Below, piece after piece: positions 1 through 9,650 of a stretch of DNA of 64,000 bases. This DNA comes from Porphyridium purpureum. Taxonomy: Eukaryota > Rhodophyta > Bangiophyceae > Porphyridiales > Porphyridiaceae. The DNA lies in NCBI GenBank assembly GCA_008690995.1, contig VRMN01000008.1, positions 248,001 through 312,000 of the forward strand, in the 5' to 3' direction. The stretch's first letter is position 1. Each line of letters starts with the position of its first letter. Below the pieces are notes generated by a model. The model was given only the letters and a program-made list of their open reading frames with translations, did not search any database and was not told the origin of the DNA. The position numbers were made by a program, and so were the translations under genes.

Positions 1-87
1 GAAAAAGTGTGCTTGGACGAGGAGGCGCGGGACGTTTTGTGGGAGGTCAGCGAGGAGGCTATCGGTGAAAAGTTCATGGTCTCATAA
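1..87 (+). CDS. 3' end of a short-chain dehydrogenase-like gene (partial)
   Basis: The window opens in the middle of a plus-strand reading frame that runs 28 codons to a TAA stop. The visible tail contains the sequence VLWEVSEEAIG followed by EKFMVS. The pattern 'W-x-x-S-x-x-x-x-G' close to the C terminus is typical of the retinol-dehydrogenase and light-dependent protochlorophyllide reductase (POR) branch of the SDR superfamily, where the last residues commonly read VWEVSEKLVG. This is a family resemblance over a very short stretch, so the identity is only suggested. The gene converges on the patatin gene with about 97 bp between the two stops. Confidence 0.45.
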   Translation, partial: EKVCLDEEARDVLWEVSEEAIGEKFMVS

Positions 88-184
88 GGGCGCGGTAGGG
101 ACTCGAGGGAGATCGCATTAAGATATTATTAATTTCAGAGCAAAGCAAACCCCTCAAAATTTCTGTTCCTGTACACATTGCGAA

Positions 185-3100
185 CTAGTCTGTGCGAAAG
201 TCATGCGGTAGGAACAATAAATTGTTGCCTTCAAGACTGGACTCCTCTTCTTGAAGCCCTGTCTTGAACATGACAAGTTCTTTCCAGATGCGAGAACCAA
301 GGCGGCGCCACGAGCGCGACTTGCTGGTGCCCGAAATCATCGCATCCTTCGGACGAAGCATGCTTGCAAGCTCTTCGAAGCGTGCTTCACTCTCGCGCAC
401 AAATATTTGAGCGTCGCGGACCCATTCCTCTAGTTGCTCGACACTGGTTTCGTCAATTTCCAAGTTTCTTGTTGCCGGATTCAAACGAAAGTACTTTTCG
501 CTTGGCAAAACATCCGACAGCGTATGGTGTACGCTCTCAGTTGATGTGGCTGAACTAATGACAGACTCGAGGATATCGTTCCAACTGACTGATTTCTTCA
601 CCTCCGCCGGCACTGCCGCTTCTAGCTGGCTCTTAACCTGCCCTCCGTTTCCCAACGACACCAGACACTCAATGGGAACGCCAGGATAGATGTGCTTGAC
701 CTCGTGAAGCGCGACCGCAGCGGGATTATTAGCCACGATTGCACCATCCGCGTGTAAGTCTCCGTTGACACGCACTTCTGAGAAAAACGTCGGCGCTGCG
801 CTCGAAGCACGCATGCCTTCCCAAACCATCGCATCCGGTGTCCCTTCGTACCGGCTCTCATGTCCCACAGGGTACGTATAGTTACGAAACAGATGTAGCT
901 GCTTGGGATTTCGCGACATCACACTGCTCACCACAAAAACCATGTTCGAATCTGAATGGCCCCGAGAGTCCATGAAACGGTATTCGCCTGCCTCGCGTCG
1001 CAGAATTTGTTCAAAGACCTTTGTGTCATAGAAAGCTTTGGTCACCAAGAGCTTCGGCCCATTCACAGGGGTCTTGCTGAAAATCTTCCCGATCAAATCC
1101 CGGTATAGAGCTTCGACCTCCTCCACTGACTTATGCATAATGCCGATGCTCGCTGCAACAATCGCGCCTGTGCTTGTGCCGCAGATGACATCGAAAAGCT
1201 CGTGGATCTCGCGCCCGGTGATCCTTTTGAGATGCTTGAGCATCTCAAACGACATGACTGCTCTTGTGCCTCCTCCGTCAATGCACAAAACACGGATACC
1301 CCGCTGCCCGGGAATACGAGGCCGCCATTCGTTGACACCGAGCGCCGCCAGCACGCGGCGTGCCCCTCGTGCCGCACTCTCTGCGACCACCCCGACCAAA
1401 TCTGAACAACCAGCGTATCCTGTCAGCGTCTTCATCACACTTTGCCGTTCCAAGACCTGGACTCTGAAATCGCGACCCGCGGCTGTATCAAGCAGCGCCA
1501 GGCTGCCGAGCAAATTTAGCGCCGAAACGCGCGCTTCCGTCTCCCACCCCGCGCTGTACACGCTGAAGTAGTTGCTCTCGCTAATTGCGGCTTCAATGCC
1601 GTCCAAAATCGATCCACCATCTGCGTTCAAAATGTCTTGCCTGCAGGTCGGCATGAGCTTTGCAAGTCCCGCGAGCGCAGTAAAAGATGCAGCGACATCC
1701 GATTTCTCCAGGATGCGGGCCCCGGTAACCAGTATGCCAACACCAACCGCATTCACATAGTCCCGAGCGGAGGCCTGGGACCGGACGCGCCCCGCGAGAT
1801 GAATAGCTTTGCGAATGTGAAACAGCTGCGGTTCTGAAAGCTGGGCCGGTGGGCTTTCGGCAGCAAGCGCTTTCTCCTTTGCTCGAAGCGAGGCGATAGC
1901 GGCAGCATCCGCAAACGCATTCCTCCCGCCACTTGCCTTGCCTGAAAGCAACGCCGCCAGGCTGACTAGATCCTGGTCCAGCTCAACACCATTTAGAATG
2001 ATGGATGTTGCCTTCCCCAAGCGCCGTCGGTGAGAATATAAATTCTGCACCGACTCGAGGCTCCTGCCCAGCCAGCTTCGCGAGCGAGGCTTTGGCTTGT
2101 GCTGGTCTGCTTTCTGATCGAGTAAAGGCTCGACAAGCCCTGCTTCCGCCAAGGCTGCCTTGCTCTCCGTGTTCCAAACGGTACCGGGAGGCGCAGGCGT
2201 CTCGGTCCGTTCGAGTTGGAAAGAACTTGCCACACTCTTCATTTCCTCCGCGTCAGACAGTTCAGCCATGCCGATGCGTTCGATCTCACTTGCAACTTCT
2301 TGTTCATTCACACGAGCGCGTCGTGTGCGCGATATTTCGTCAAACAGGGCAACCTGCAAGTCATATGGGATGACGGTTTTCAGATCAGACGCCATCATTT
2401 CCAAATCGCTACGCTCACTTCTACGCCGCAATGCCTCTCTTACTATTTCGTGAACTGAGCTATCGTTGAGGCCTCCAAATGCATGTTTTGGTCTGACAGC
2501 CTTAATCGAGGCGCGAGTATTCTTCGACGGCCGCCTTGATCCCATCCCAGCCCGAAACCGAGACGATGATTGTGGGCGATTCGCAGGTTCACCTTGTGTG
2601 CCAAGCTTTCCACCTCCATCGCCCGCTCCGGCTCCGGCTCGTGGCGTGACTTCTGACGAAACAGCTTTGGTTGGCAAACTGTCATTCTGAACCGAAGCAT
2701 GCGGTGCTTTACGTGCAATACGAAACCACGACCCGAATGGCGTCCTCGTTGATGCTTGCTTCCCAGCTGACCCTTGCATGCTCGCATCCCCAGGATCTTT
2801 CATGCTTCTGTCATGCGCAGCGCCCTGCCCAAGCTTGCGCACTGGAACTGTCCCTTTTGCGCCTCCGACTCGTGGTGCAGAAAGCTCTGACTTTCGCTCT
2901 GCGTTGACGGTAAGCTCCTTGGACAGCTTTCTTTGTGTTCGCTCGCGCATTCGCTCCTCGTATCCATCGTCGTCGTCGTCATCAGCCTCCGTTCCATTTG
3001 CCCTTGGAATACGGTCCCTCTGTGAGCCCTTCGAAGAATGAGGGTGTGCGGCAGACTCTACTGGCACGCGAGAATCGCCCTTTGAGTATCCTTCCCCTTC

Positions 3101-3799
3101 TGGCGACCAATCCTCGCTTTCTGAGCGCTTCCCGCGCCAGAACCAGCGAGCCACGAGCGCACGACGCGCAATGCGCGGAGAGACAGGGCCACCAGGTAAG
3201 GATGCGCTCGGCATTGAGCGGCTCATATCGATCTTACTGGCTTGCCTGACCAGAAAGCGCACGAGCAGGAGGGGTGATGTACCCAGATCCCGCATGAGTG
3301 TGAGAACAAGACGGGCGTTCTCGACCGTGCGCGATGAGATCCATTCCAGCACGGCGCGGACCAGCTCAAGTGCAGTTGACGCAGAGCGGTCGAATGATCT
3401 GCCTGCAATGCGCGCGAAATCCGACAAACTGGCGCTGGCGCGTAGACGAGTACGCTCCGAACGCGCTCTAGCTTCCCTGTCCCGCCGTCCATTCCCGACA
3501 TGTCCAGACGACGAGGCCGACGAGCCCGTTGCAGAAAGGGCGAGCAAGCGGTGCAAGGGGAGCGCGCGCGCGGAGAATCGCCGGACCTTCACATCTGCGA
3601 CGCACAGATGGGGTGCCTTTCTGGCATGCTGCACCCGCCACGAGACGCGCGGGCACGCGCACGCGTGCGCGCCCGCTGTGCGGCGGCCTGCACACCGCGC
3701 CGCATGCTGTGCACGCATGCTCGGCGACGCTTGTGGCGCGTCCAGCACCGACGGCACAAACCCTGTCGCTCCATCGGCCAGCTTCACACACAGCGCCAT
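185..3799 (-). CDS. Patatin-like phospholipase (iPLA2-gamma/PNPLA8-like)
   Basis: Predicted calcium-independent acyl hydrolase of about 1204 residues. The C-terminal third (from about residue 830) is a complete patatin domain: the oxyanion-hole glycine motif DGGGTR, the nucleophile elbow GTSTG about 40 residues later, and the catalytic DGA (DGAIVANNP) near residue 1020. This is the Ser-Asp dyad of the family. The N-terminal two thirds are basic, Ser/Arg-rich and low in complexity, followed by a helical segment (about 600-820) that could be armadillo-like. Long N-terminal extension plus C-terminal patatin domain matches iPLA2-gamma, which acts on phospholipids in mitochondria, ER or peroxisomes. 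The open frame extends further upstream into a CA microsatellite but only from a TTG; the first ATG (MALCVKLADG) is used here. A targeting peptide is possible but not certain. Confidence 0.85.
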   Translation of the reverse strand: MALCVKLADGATGFVPSVLDAPQASPSMRAQHAARCAGRRTAGAHACACPRVSWRVQHARKAPHLCVADVKVRRFSARALPLHRLLALSATGSSASSSGHVGNGRRDREARARSERTRLRASASLSDFARIAGRSFDRSASTALELVRAVLEWISSRTVENARLVLTLMRDLGTSPLLLVRFLVRQASKIDMSRSMPSASLPGGPVSPRIARRALVARWFWRGKRSESEDWSPEGEGYSKGDSRVPVESAAHPHSSKGSQRDRIPRANGTEADDDDDDGYEERMRERTQRKLSKELTVNAERKSELSAPRVGGAKGTVPVRKLGQGAAHDRSMKDPGDASMQGSAGKQASTRTPFGSWFRIARKAPHASVQNDSLPTKAVSSEVTPRAGAGAGDGGGKLGTQGEPANRPQSSSRFRAGMGSRRPSKNTRASIKAVRPKHAFGGLNDSSVHEIVREALRRRSERSDLEMMASDLKTVIPYDLQVALFDEISRTRRARVNEQEVASEIERIGMAELSDAEEMKSVASSFQLERTETPAPPGTVWNTESKAALAEAGLVEPLLDQKADQHKPKPRSRSWLGRSLESVQNLYSHRRRLGKATSIILNGVELDQDLVSLAALLSGKASGGRNAFADAAAIASLRAKEKALAAESPPAQLSEPQLFHIRKAIHLAGRVRSQASARDYVNAVGVGILVTGARILEKSDVAASFTALAGLAKLMPTCRQDILNADGGSILDGIEAAISESNYFSVYSAGWETEARVSALNLLGSLALLDTAAGRDFRVQVLERQSVMKTLTGYAGCSDLVGVVAESAARGARRVLAALGVNEWRPRIPGQRGIRVLCIDGGGTRAVMSFEMLKHLKRITGREIHELFDVICGTSTGAIVAASIGIMHKSVEEVEALYRDLIGKIFSKTPVNGPKLLVTKAFYDTKVFEQILRREAGEYRFMDSRGHSDSNMVFVVSSVMSRNPKQLHLFRNYTYPVGHESRYEGTPDAMVWEGMRASSAAPTFFSEVRVNGDLHADGAIVANNPAAVALHEVKHIYPGVPIECLVSLGNGGQVKSQLEAAVPAEVKKSVSWNDILESVISSATSTESVHHTLSDVLPSEKYFRLNPATRNLEIDETSVEQLEEWVRDAQIFVRESEARFEELASMLRPKDAMISGTSKSRSWRRLGSRIWKELVMFKTGLQEEESSLEGNNLLFLPHDFRTD

Positions 3800-3838
3800 G
3801 CTATTCACAGACCGACGACCCACGCGCACACATGCATG

Positions 3839-3858
3839 CACACACACACACACACACC
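3839..3858. repeat. CA/TG microsatellite
   Basis: About ten CA dinucleotides lie in what is probably the 5' leader of the patatin gene (TG on its coding strand). Confidence 0.9.
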
Positions 3859-4068
3859 GACCGTGTTTATGCTGTTGCAACGATGCAATGCACTCTTCCC
3901 CCCTGTGTCACACCCCCCGCACACCGTCCTTCTCCCTTCTCTTCCACCCGTTCAACCTTCTTTTCCCGTTCCCGCCTCCTCTCCCTCTCTATTTTCTCTT
4001 CTCTATTCCTTCTTATCAAGCACATCAGCATAACACCAACGCACGCATTTGTATGAACCTTATGTTTT

Positions 4069-4092
4069 CACACACACACACACACACACACA
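4069..4092. repeat. CA/TG microsatellite
   Basis: A second run of twelve CA dinucleotides lies 210 bp from the first and ends in a short alternating purine-pyrimidine stretch. Confidence 0.9.
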
Positions 4093-4463
4093 TGTGCGTG
4101 TAGTCTCACGCAACCAGCCGCCAAAAAGGAAACACACAACAGACGCATGATTGGATGGACGGTGCACAGTACAGCTCTGGACTCGATGCGCGCGCGTCGG
4201 GTCGCTGCATGAGCGGTTCGGCGTGCAAAATGATCGGCGCTTGTGTTTTGGCAAGGTGGGAGTACAGTGGGTGTTCTGTGTCAGGTGGCTGTTGGCGCGA
4301 TGTGTGGAGGCTGCCACGCGGTGCTTTCTATGAAGATATTCGATTCGTGGTCGAAATTTACAGACCGAATGTCCGCACACGCTCACAAGATGCTTCCAGC
4401 CAGGCCGTGATATGCAAAACGCATGACATGAACGCAGTGTCCCGGATCGCGTCACGGTTTGAG

Positions 4464-4507
4464 CCGAAAACCGAAAACCGAAAACAGAAAACCGAAAACA
4501 GAAAACA

Positions 4508-4578
<71 letters not shown>
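4464..4578. repeat. Heptameric tandem repeat (CCGAAAA / CCGGAAA)
   Basis: About 16 tandem 7-bp units alternate between blocks of CCGAAAA (with CAGAAAA variants) and blocks of CCGGAAA. The complement reads TTTTCGG/TTTCCGG. The array is open in several frames, which produces spurious reading frames on both strands. The 7-bp period and the T/G-rich complementary strand resemble telomere-type repeats, but this exact unit is not a telomere sequence I know. Confidence 0.9.
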
Positions 4579-4863
4579 AGTAGAAATTTCACTTGGATGT
4601 GCGCCAGATGATTGTCTTTGTCGGCTGCATGGTGGGAAGGCAACAGCCTGAAGAAAGTTGGTACGGGGATTCTTAACAATTTGCGCCGGCAGCTCGACGC
4701 AGCGCGTGGCCACGGTGGGTGTGGGTGTGGTTGGAATGCGCACGTTGGAAAACGAGAACGTATGTTAAGCAACCAGGTGCCTGATCAGATGGTTTTCGGT
4801 TGGCGCGGCACGTGTCGGCGCAGCGCGCGTTCTGGCTTAAAACGCGTGAACCGGTAAATGGGT

Positions 4864-4881
4864 GTACAGTGAGTGTACAGT
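4864..4881 (+). promoter_or_regulatory. Paired GTACAGT motif upstream of the TilS-like gene
   Basis: Two direct copies of GTACAGT (4864-4870 and 4875-4881), spaced 11 bp centre to centre, lie about 90 bp before the start codon at 4966. The same 7-mer recurs upstream of many genes in this window, which is the reason for calling it regulatory. Confidence 0.4.
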
Positions 4882-4965
4882 TCTCGGTGGCGTAGGACGT
4901 GCGCGCCGCCGGATGAGGAGGGGTCCGTGTGGTGACATGCGCGCGTGAGGCGCGGCCAGTGTTGT

Positions 4966-7617
4966 ATGATGCGAGTGTCATCGACGCTGGCGTCCGCCCA
5001 TGCGCTGGCACGGCGGCTCCGTCGATCTGCGAAAGATGGACGGCCGCCGCCATGGGCAAAGAATGTTCTGAGCCGCAAAATAGACGTCAGCACAAGCGGC
5101 GTCCAAACGCGCCTGCTGCACACTTCGCGTACGCGAAAGCAGTCTGACGCCGAAGCCGCCGAAGCCGCTGAACAGGAGCGCAGCTTTGATGCATCGAGCA
5201 GCTCGGAACATGGCGGCCAGCGATCCTGGACGAGCTTGAACATGTACTTGACGGAGCAGACCGCAGCGAAACAGCTGCGTGGCACGTACGAAAAACTTCT
5301 GGATGCGTCAATGACCGTTGCTGATATGCGAGATCGTGATGCAGAATGGGAAAGAAAACTGATGGAGGCTTTGCACGCGGATCTGGATGCCTCTTTACTG
5401 CACGTGCGGAAACAAGAGGCACGGCTGCTCGAAGTCGATGAGAAGCTGAATGCATCGCCATCCATCAGCTCGCTGACCAAGCGACGGTGCCCGAGCGTCG
5501 GAGTCATGGTGGATGGCACGCCCGAGTCAATTGCGCTTGTCCATCTGCTTCATCGCACGGCGCAGTCCAGATCAGATGTCGAGGTACATGCTATCGTACC
5601 TCGGATCCGAATTTACGAAGACGTGGTCGAAGAGGTGGCTGGTCCAGACGATGGCGCACCTGGTACGAGTGGAGTCTCCGAGGGACTCTTGTGTAAGCTA
5701 AAGTATCTTTACGGTCAGGCGGAGATGGACCGCGACGTGGAATGGACGAGGCGCATAGCCCAGCAGTTGCGTGCGAAGGGAATTTCAGTAACACTATCAG
5801 AATGCGACCCGTTGGAGTGGGATTTCTTCCTAGGAGATATGACGTACGAAGCTCTTCGCTTGCAACTGCTCACACTGTTTGTCCCTTTCACAGTCGAAAC
5901 ACTGGTTGCGCGAAGCTGGGGCCAATGTCGAAAGGGATATTTGCGCTCGAACAAGTTTCTCGAAGCGTTCCAACGCCGACTGTGTGCGAGTGAAATATTT
6001 GATCCATGTACGGCTTGTCTGCCTCAGAATCTGTTCCAGTACGTGTATCCCCTGCGCGAGACGAAACGCTTGCAGTGTGAGCGGTACTGTAGAGAGAACG
6101 GGTTGGACATGCACTGTCCTCATCCAGGCCCGCTCGGGCAGACATCTAGTCTCGTATGCATGCTGACAGCCAAACCAGAAATGGTGCCAATGCTGAAGTC
6201 GGCCTTGCAGGCGATGCACAGCATTGCGAACGACATTGAAAACCTGGAGCACGAAACGCTGCGAAGGTCCGTAATTGCGTGGAACAACAACGGGACGGTT
6301 GTTCTAGATGCCATGCAACTAAGACCCGCCACTGGGCTCCCGCGGTGGATTGTGATCGGTGCTCTGGGACGCTTGGCGAACGTGTGTGGAGAGCCCTTGG
6401 CGGGAGGATTGATTACTTCACTCGCGGCCTTGTACGATGAGACCATTGACTTGGAGGCTCCGCTGGAAGGCACCACAAAGTTTAGTCCGAAGCGAAAAAT
6501 CCTGATCGAGGGTGTTTTCAAGGCTTTCGGCTCACAATCGATGGAGTTCTTGGTCGCCGTGAAAAATCACAAAATGGGAATTTTGCTGGAGAACTGGTTA
6601 GAACGCAGATGGATGTTTCGCGGATACCTACATCGAACCAGGTCAAACTATGCGATGATGGAAAGTCAGACATGGGAGAGGAAAAAGCCCGATCAGCACT
6701 TTCGCGAAGATGACAGAAACTTTGATCTGATCATTGCATCACCGACTGTGCCAATGAAACCTGCTTTGGTGCGAGAAAATGAGCTGTTCGAATACAATCA
6801 AGCGATTATGTTTGTTTCCGGCGTGGATGCAAAGTCCCGTCCGAAGGATTGCCTTTCATTCAGTTTTCGGGATATTTTGCTGTCCCGCATAGCCACGGCT
6901 GCCATAGAGGACGCAGCAAGAAAGGAAGCCGGCTATCATATCATGTTCGGGCTGCAGCGGCAAGGTATCCATGTCTCTGACGTGCAGCAAGTTGCATTGA
7001 ATGGAAGCAAGAACGCGGAACGGTACGATGAGTACAAAAGCATTTGGGGATCGAATGCGGAGTCGTCTTCTGGCAGCGCCGCCGGTGCGTTGCAAAGAGC
7101 AGTGGTGCCCAAATTCTTCCTGCTACATGCGGCTGTCCCGGCCACGTTCAATGAATTCTACGAGAAGCTGCGCGGAAACATTTTTCGGGCCCACTGGCCC
7201 GGTGGGCTGAAACGGAATGTGTTCGCTCTTCGAGAAGTGCTGGTAGATCAACCGGGTCTTTCGCTCCCAGTCATGGACGAGCAAACACGAAGATTATTGG
7301 AGAATGCGATGATGGGGTCGTTCGGCAAAACGACAATGCCCTTGAAACTCTTAGAGGGCTCACCTCAACGGCACACCTCGAAACTTCTGCCCCTTCGGTC
7401 CATTCCGTATCTGAATCGAAGCTCTTGGCTTTCGGATGGAAAGCCCTACGCTCTGACAATGCTTTCGCTTCCTCCGTACCACCGCCTGATTCCTTCCGGA
7501 ATCATGCCAGTGGTAGCGCATGTCTCGCGACGGAATGCCAAGAACCGCGAATATTTTCGCAAGCCGAATCGCAACAAAGTCGAGGTCTACCATTTGGATA
7601 AATCTGAAGCGAGGTGA
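4966..7617 (+). CDS. Degenerate TilS-like (tRNA-Ile lysidine synthase fold) protein
   Basis: An 883-residue protein with a basic, Arg/Ser-rich N terminus that looks like an organelle targeting peptide. Several segments line up in order with TilS, the PP-loop ATPase that converts C34 of tRNA-Ile(CAU) to lysidine. They are a Rossmann-like strand and loop at about 178-195 (VGVMVDGTPESIALVHLL, where TilS has SGGxDS), a segment VPFTVETLVARSWGQ (where TilS has DDQxET followed by R-x-x-x-G), and VYPLRETKRLQ...YCRENGL at about 365-383 (TilS: PLL.....YC...GL). Both catalytic motifs are altered, so the protein is probably not an active lidysine-type ligase and may be an RNA-binding or structural paralogue. 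The long C-terminal part is unassigned. The open frame starts at a GTG; the first ATG pair is at 4966/4969. TilS kinship is inference from motif order. Confidence 0.55.
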   Translation: MMRVSSTLASAHALARRLRRSAKDGRPPPWAKNVLSRKIDVSTSGVQTRLLHTSRTRKQSDAEAAEAAEQERSFDASSSSEHGGQRSWTSLNMYLTEQTAAKQLRGTYEKLLDASMTVADMRDRDAEWERKLMEALHADLDASLLHVRKQEARLLEVDEKLNASPSISSLTKRRCPSVGVMVDGTPESIALVHLLHRTAQSRSDVEVHAIVPRIRIYEDVVEEVAGPDDGAPGTSGVSEGLLCKLKYLYGQAEMDRDVEWTRRIAQQLRAKGISVTLSECDPLEWDFFLGDMTYEALRLQLLTLFVPFTVETLVARSWGQCRKGYLRSNKFLEAFQRRLCASEIFDPCTACLPQNLFQYVYPLRETKRLQCERYCRENGLDMHCPHPGPLGQTSSLVCMLTAKPEMVPMLKSALQAMHSIANDIENLEHETLRRSVIAWNNNGTVVLDAMQLRPATGLPRWIVIGALGRLANVCGEPLAGGLITSLAALYDETIDLEAPLEGTTKFSPKRKILIEGVFKAFGSQSMEFLVAVKNHKMGILLENWLERRWMFRGYLHRTRSNYAMMESQTWERKKPDQHFREDDRNFDLIIASPTVPMKPALVRENELFEYNQAIMFVSGVDAKSRPKDCLSFSFRDILLSRIATAAIEDAARKEAGYHIMFGLQRQGIHVSDVQQVALNGSKNAERYDEYKSIWGSNAESSSGSAAGALQRAVVPKFFLLHAAVPATFNEFYEKLRGNIFRAHWPGGLKRNVFALREVLVDQPGLSLPVMDEQTRRLLENAMMGSFGKTTMPLKLLEGSPQRHTSKLLPLRSIPYLNRSSWLSDGKPYALTMLSLPPYHRLIPSGIMPVVAHVSRRNAKNREYFRKPNRNKVEVYHLDKSEAR

Positions 7618-7724
7618 AGACGTTTTGTCCCGCTAGTATGCTCATCCTGGGTGTCTTTGGTGCTCGCCGACGTCTGCTGTGCCGTCGCACTTGCCCACCT
7701 TTGCACGAAACCTTGGCAGTACAC

Positions 7725-7731
7725 ACTGTAC
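7725..7731. promoter_or_regulatory. ACTGTAC motif upstream of the OPR-like gene
   Basis: One copy of the recurrent 7-mer (complement orientation) lies 100 bp upstream of the ATG at 7831, inside the 213-bp gap between two co-directional genes. Confidence 0.35.
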
Positions 7732-7830
7732 CCAGCCCGCACAAGAAAAGTCGACTTTGCGCCGTCTGGTTTCGAAGCTTTCTGGGTGTTTGGCGTCGGT
7801 GTGCAGCCCACGGCGTACGAGACACCGGTG

Positions 7831-9531
7831 ATGTATCGTCTGCGCCATCCCGCAGCATCAAGTCGCCGCGTGGCGCAACGCTGGCAGCACCCCAGCCCTG
7901 GTGCGCTACTTGGCTCGCATGCACCCTCGCGTTCATACGCCAAATGGAGGTCGTGGCAATCAAAGCATGACGAACGGCGCGGAATACCAGCAAACTCTGT
8001 ATGGGACAGCAGCTCGGCGTTGCAAAACGCGAAGGACCTATATGGTTGGGAAAACTCGACCACATCTGAGCGGAGACGGTCGCCCGCGCAAACGAAGCTC
8101 GGTTCTTTTGAGCAAGATGGGAAGCCGTACGCCAGGCCTGATCTGCTTGAATCAAGATTGGCGGCGGAATCTGAACCTGAACCAGACGAGTCCAGCGATG
8201 ATGAGCCTGAGTCACATGCAAAGACTTTGACTGACTTGAACTTAATTTACAAAAGGTCTGTTGCAGTTGTACAACAAATCCTCATCGATCAAGAGCGTTT
8301 TCCATTGGAAGAGGACAAGAGCATCAGGACATGGCTAGGACGCTTTGAACAACTACTTGAAGAACCAGCACTCACAGGGGCAGGCGCGGCTCGTATCCTG
8401 CAGCTGATGGTGAAGGCGGGGCGGCTCTCAAAAATCCACCAGGTCCGAGTGCTCTCCTTCTTGCACGAACATGGCTTTTGGATGCGGGTGCGCATGCATA
8501 CGATTGACCGGCTTCGCGGCGACACAGGGGCTGGGCCGGATGCACTGCTCCTGGCTTCGCTTCTGAGTGCGATGAAAGATCTTAACATTGCCTTAGATGA
8601 CGAGTTTGCGGGAAACTGGTTCCACGCCGCCGAGGACTTGCGGAGCTTTGAGCCAGATGCTCTTGCCGTTTCTCTGCATGGACTAGTTTCTCTTCGTGCG
8701 GCGATTCCCGGGTACTTTATGCGGCTTTGGTTTGCTCGTGCGCTCAAATCAGACACGCAGTGGTCCCGAAGGAGTATACAGGCTGCGCTTTCTGCCCTCG
8801 CCAAAGGCAGGTTTGATTCTTTTCCGCAACAGCCCAAATGTGTTGAAAAATTGGTCCTTCATTGGGAAAAGGACCCAATGTGGGTTTCGGAAGGGACACC
8901 GTCAGGGAAAGACTTGTGCGCCTTGTTGACGTCTATCGCAAAACTCCGCTGGTTTAAGCCGTCGTCCGGCTTACTGGAAAAGTGGTACTTGGCTTGCGAA
9001 GATGCGTCATTCGACGCCCAAGGTCTTGCAAACTCGATTTGGGCCCTTGGTTCGCTTCGTGTCGAAAACTCCCACGCTTTTCGGCGATTTTGGGCTCTGT
9101 GGAGATTGAGGTACAGCGCCCTTGAGGAAGGCTTCAATCGCATCGAGTGCATGAATGTCTTCTGGGCCAGCGGCCGTTTGAAGCTGGACTTTCAAGAGGA
9201 TCTGGAGGTCGCGCATGAGCTAATCAGAAATGCGCTGTATCATGTAAACGAGTGGACAGCTGAAGATTGCAGCACATTTATTTGGTCCTTGTCATGCGTG
9301 GGTCAAGTGGAGCTCGAGGCGAGCCATTGGGACATGATCGAATCGTCGCTGTTTAACCTTGATGAGGAATTCAACAAGAAGCAGCTGTACTTTGTTGCCA
9401 AGTCGCTTGTTACTTTAGAGGCGCCCATCAATGTACCCGGGAAAATTTTGGAAACCCGTGCAAAGCTTGACGCAAAGAAGGAGAAAAGTTCTGACCCAAC
9501 CTCGTTGAGTCGCGAAGATGACCAACCCTGA
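7831..9531 (+). CDS. Octotricopeptide/FASTK-like helical repeat protein, probably organellar
   Basis: A 566-residue protein. The N terminus (MYRLRHPAASSRRVAQRWQ) is Arg-rich and free of acidic residues, as in mitochondrial or plastid presequences. An acidic linker follows, then tandem helical units of roughly 35-40 residues containing phrases such as LANSIWALGSL, LCALLTSIAKL, LAVSLHGLVSL, MNVFWASGRL and CSTFIWSLSCVG. This 'N-x-x-W-A-x-x-x-L' style is characteristic of OPR and FASTK/RAP-type RNA-binding proteins, which stabilise, process or help translate organellar transcripts. I do not see a clear RAP domain at the C terminus, which ends in a charged tail. The longest frame starts 180 bp earlier at a GTG; the ATG at 7831 is the first. 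The specific RNA target cannot be inferred. Confidence 0.6.
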   Translation: MYRLRHPAASSRRVAQRWQHPSPGALLGSHAPSRSYAKWRSWQSKHDERRGIPANSVWDSSSALQNAKDLYGWENSTTSERRRSPAQTKLGSFEQDGKPYARPDLLESRLAAESEPEPDESSDDEPESHAKTLTDLNLIYKRSVAVVQQILIDQERFPLEEDKSIRTWLGRFEQLLEEPALTGAGAARILQLMVKAGRLSKIHQVRVLSFLHEHGFWMRVRMHTIDRLRGDTGAGPDALLLASLLSAMKDLNIALDDEFAGNWFHAAEDLRSFEPDALAVSLHGLVSLRAAIPGYFMRLWFARALKSDTQWSRRSIQAALSALAKGRFDSFPQQPKCVEKLVLHWEKDPMWVSEGTPSGKDLCALLTSIAKLRWFKPSSGLLEKWYLACEDASFDAQGLANSIWALGSLRVENSHAFRRFWALWRLRYSALEEGFNRIECMNVFWASGRLKLDFQEDLEVAHELIRNALYHVNEWTAEDCSTFIWSLSCVGQVELEASHWDMIESSLFNLDEEFNKKQLYFVAKSLVTLEAPINVPGKILETRAKLDAKKEKSSDPTSLSREDDQP

Positions 9532-9650
9532 CTATTAACTGCAAATGAATCTTCTCTTTGAAATCATCGCGTCAAGATCTCTGCTTTCTTGGAGCCGCGC
9601 AAATGCCTTTACACACAATCTCTCGGCAGATGACTAGACAGACGGCGAGA

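Larger units (their letters stand above)
3800..4965. other. Intergenic region between divergent genes, repeat-rich
   Basis: About 1.2 kb separates the divergent patatin and TilS-like genes. It contains two CA microsatellites, a pyrimidine-rich stretch at 3951-4018 (a purine-rich leader when read towards the patatin gene), a heptameric tandem repeat, and three copies of the GTACAGT motif (4262, 4864, 4875). I see no convincing gene. The open frames here arise from the repeats. Confidence 0.6.

Noticed and set aside
3171-4103. 310-codon plus-strand frame overlapping the patatin N terminus and CA repeats
   Set aside because: Antisense shadow of a low-complexity coding region and microsatellites; composition is Thr/His repeats with no motif.
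4060-4743. 227-codon minus-strand frame with repeated FRFPVSGFRFSV-type sequence
   Set aside because: Produced by translating the heptameric repeat, which lacks stops in several frames.
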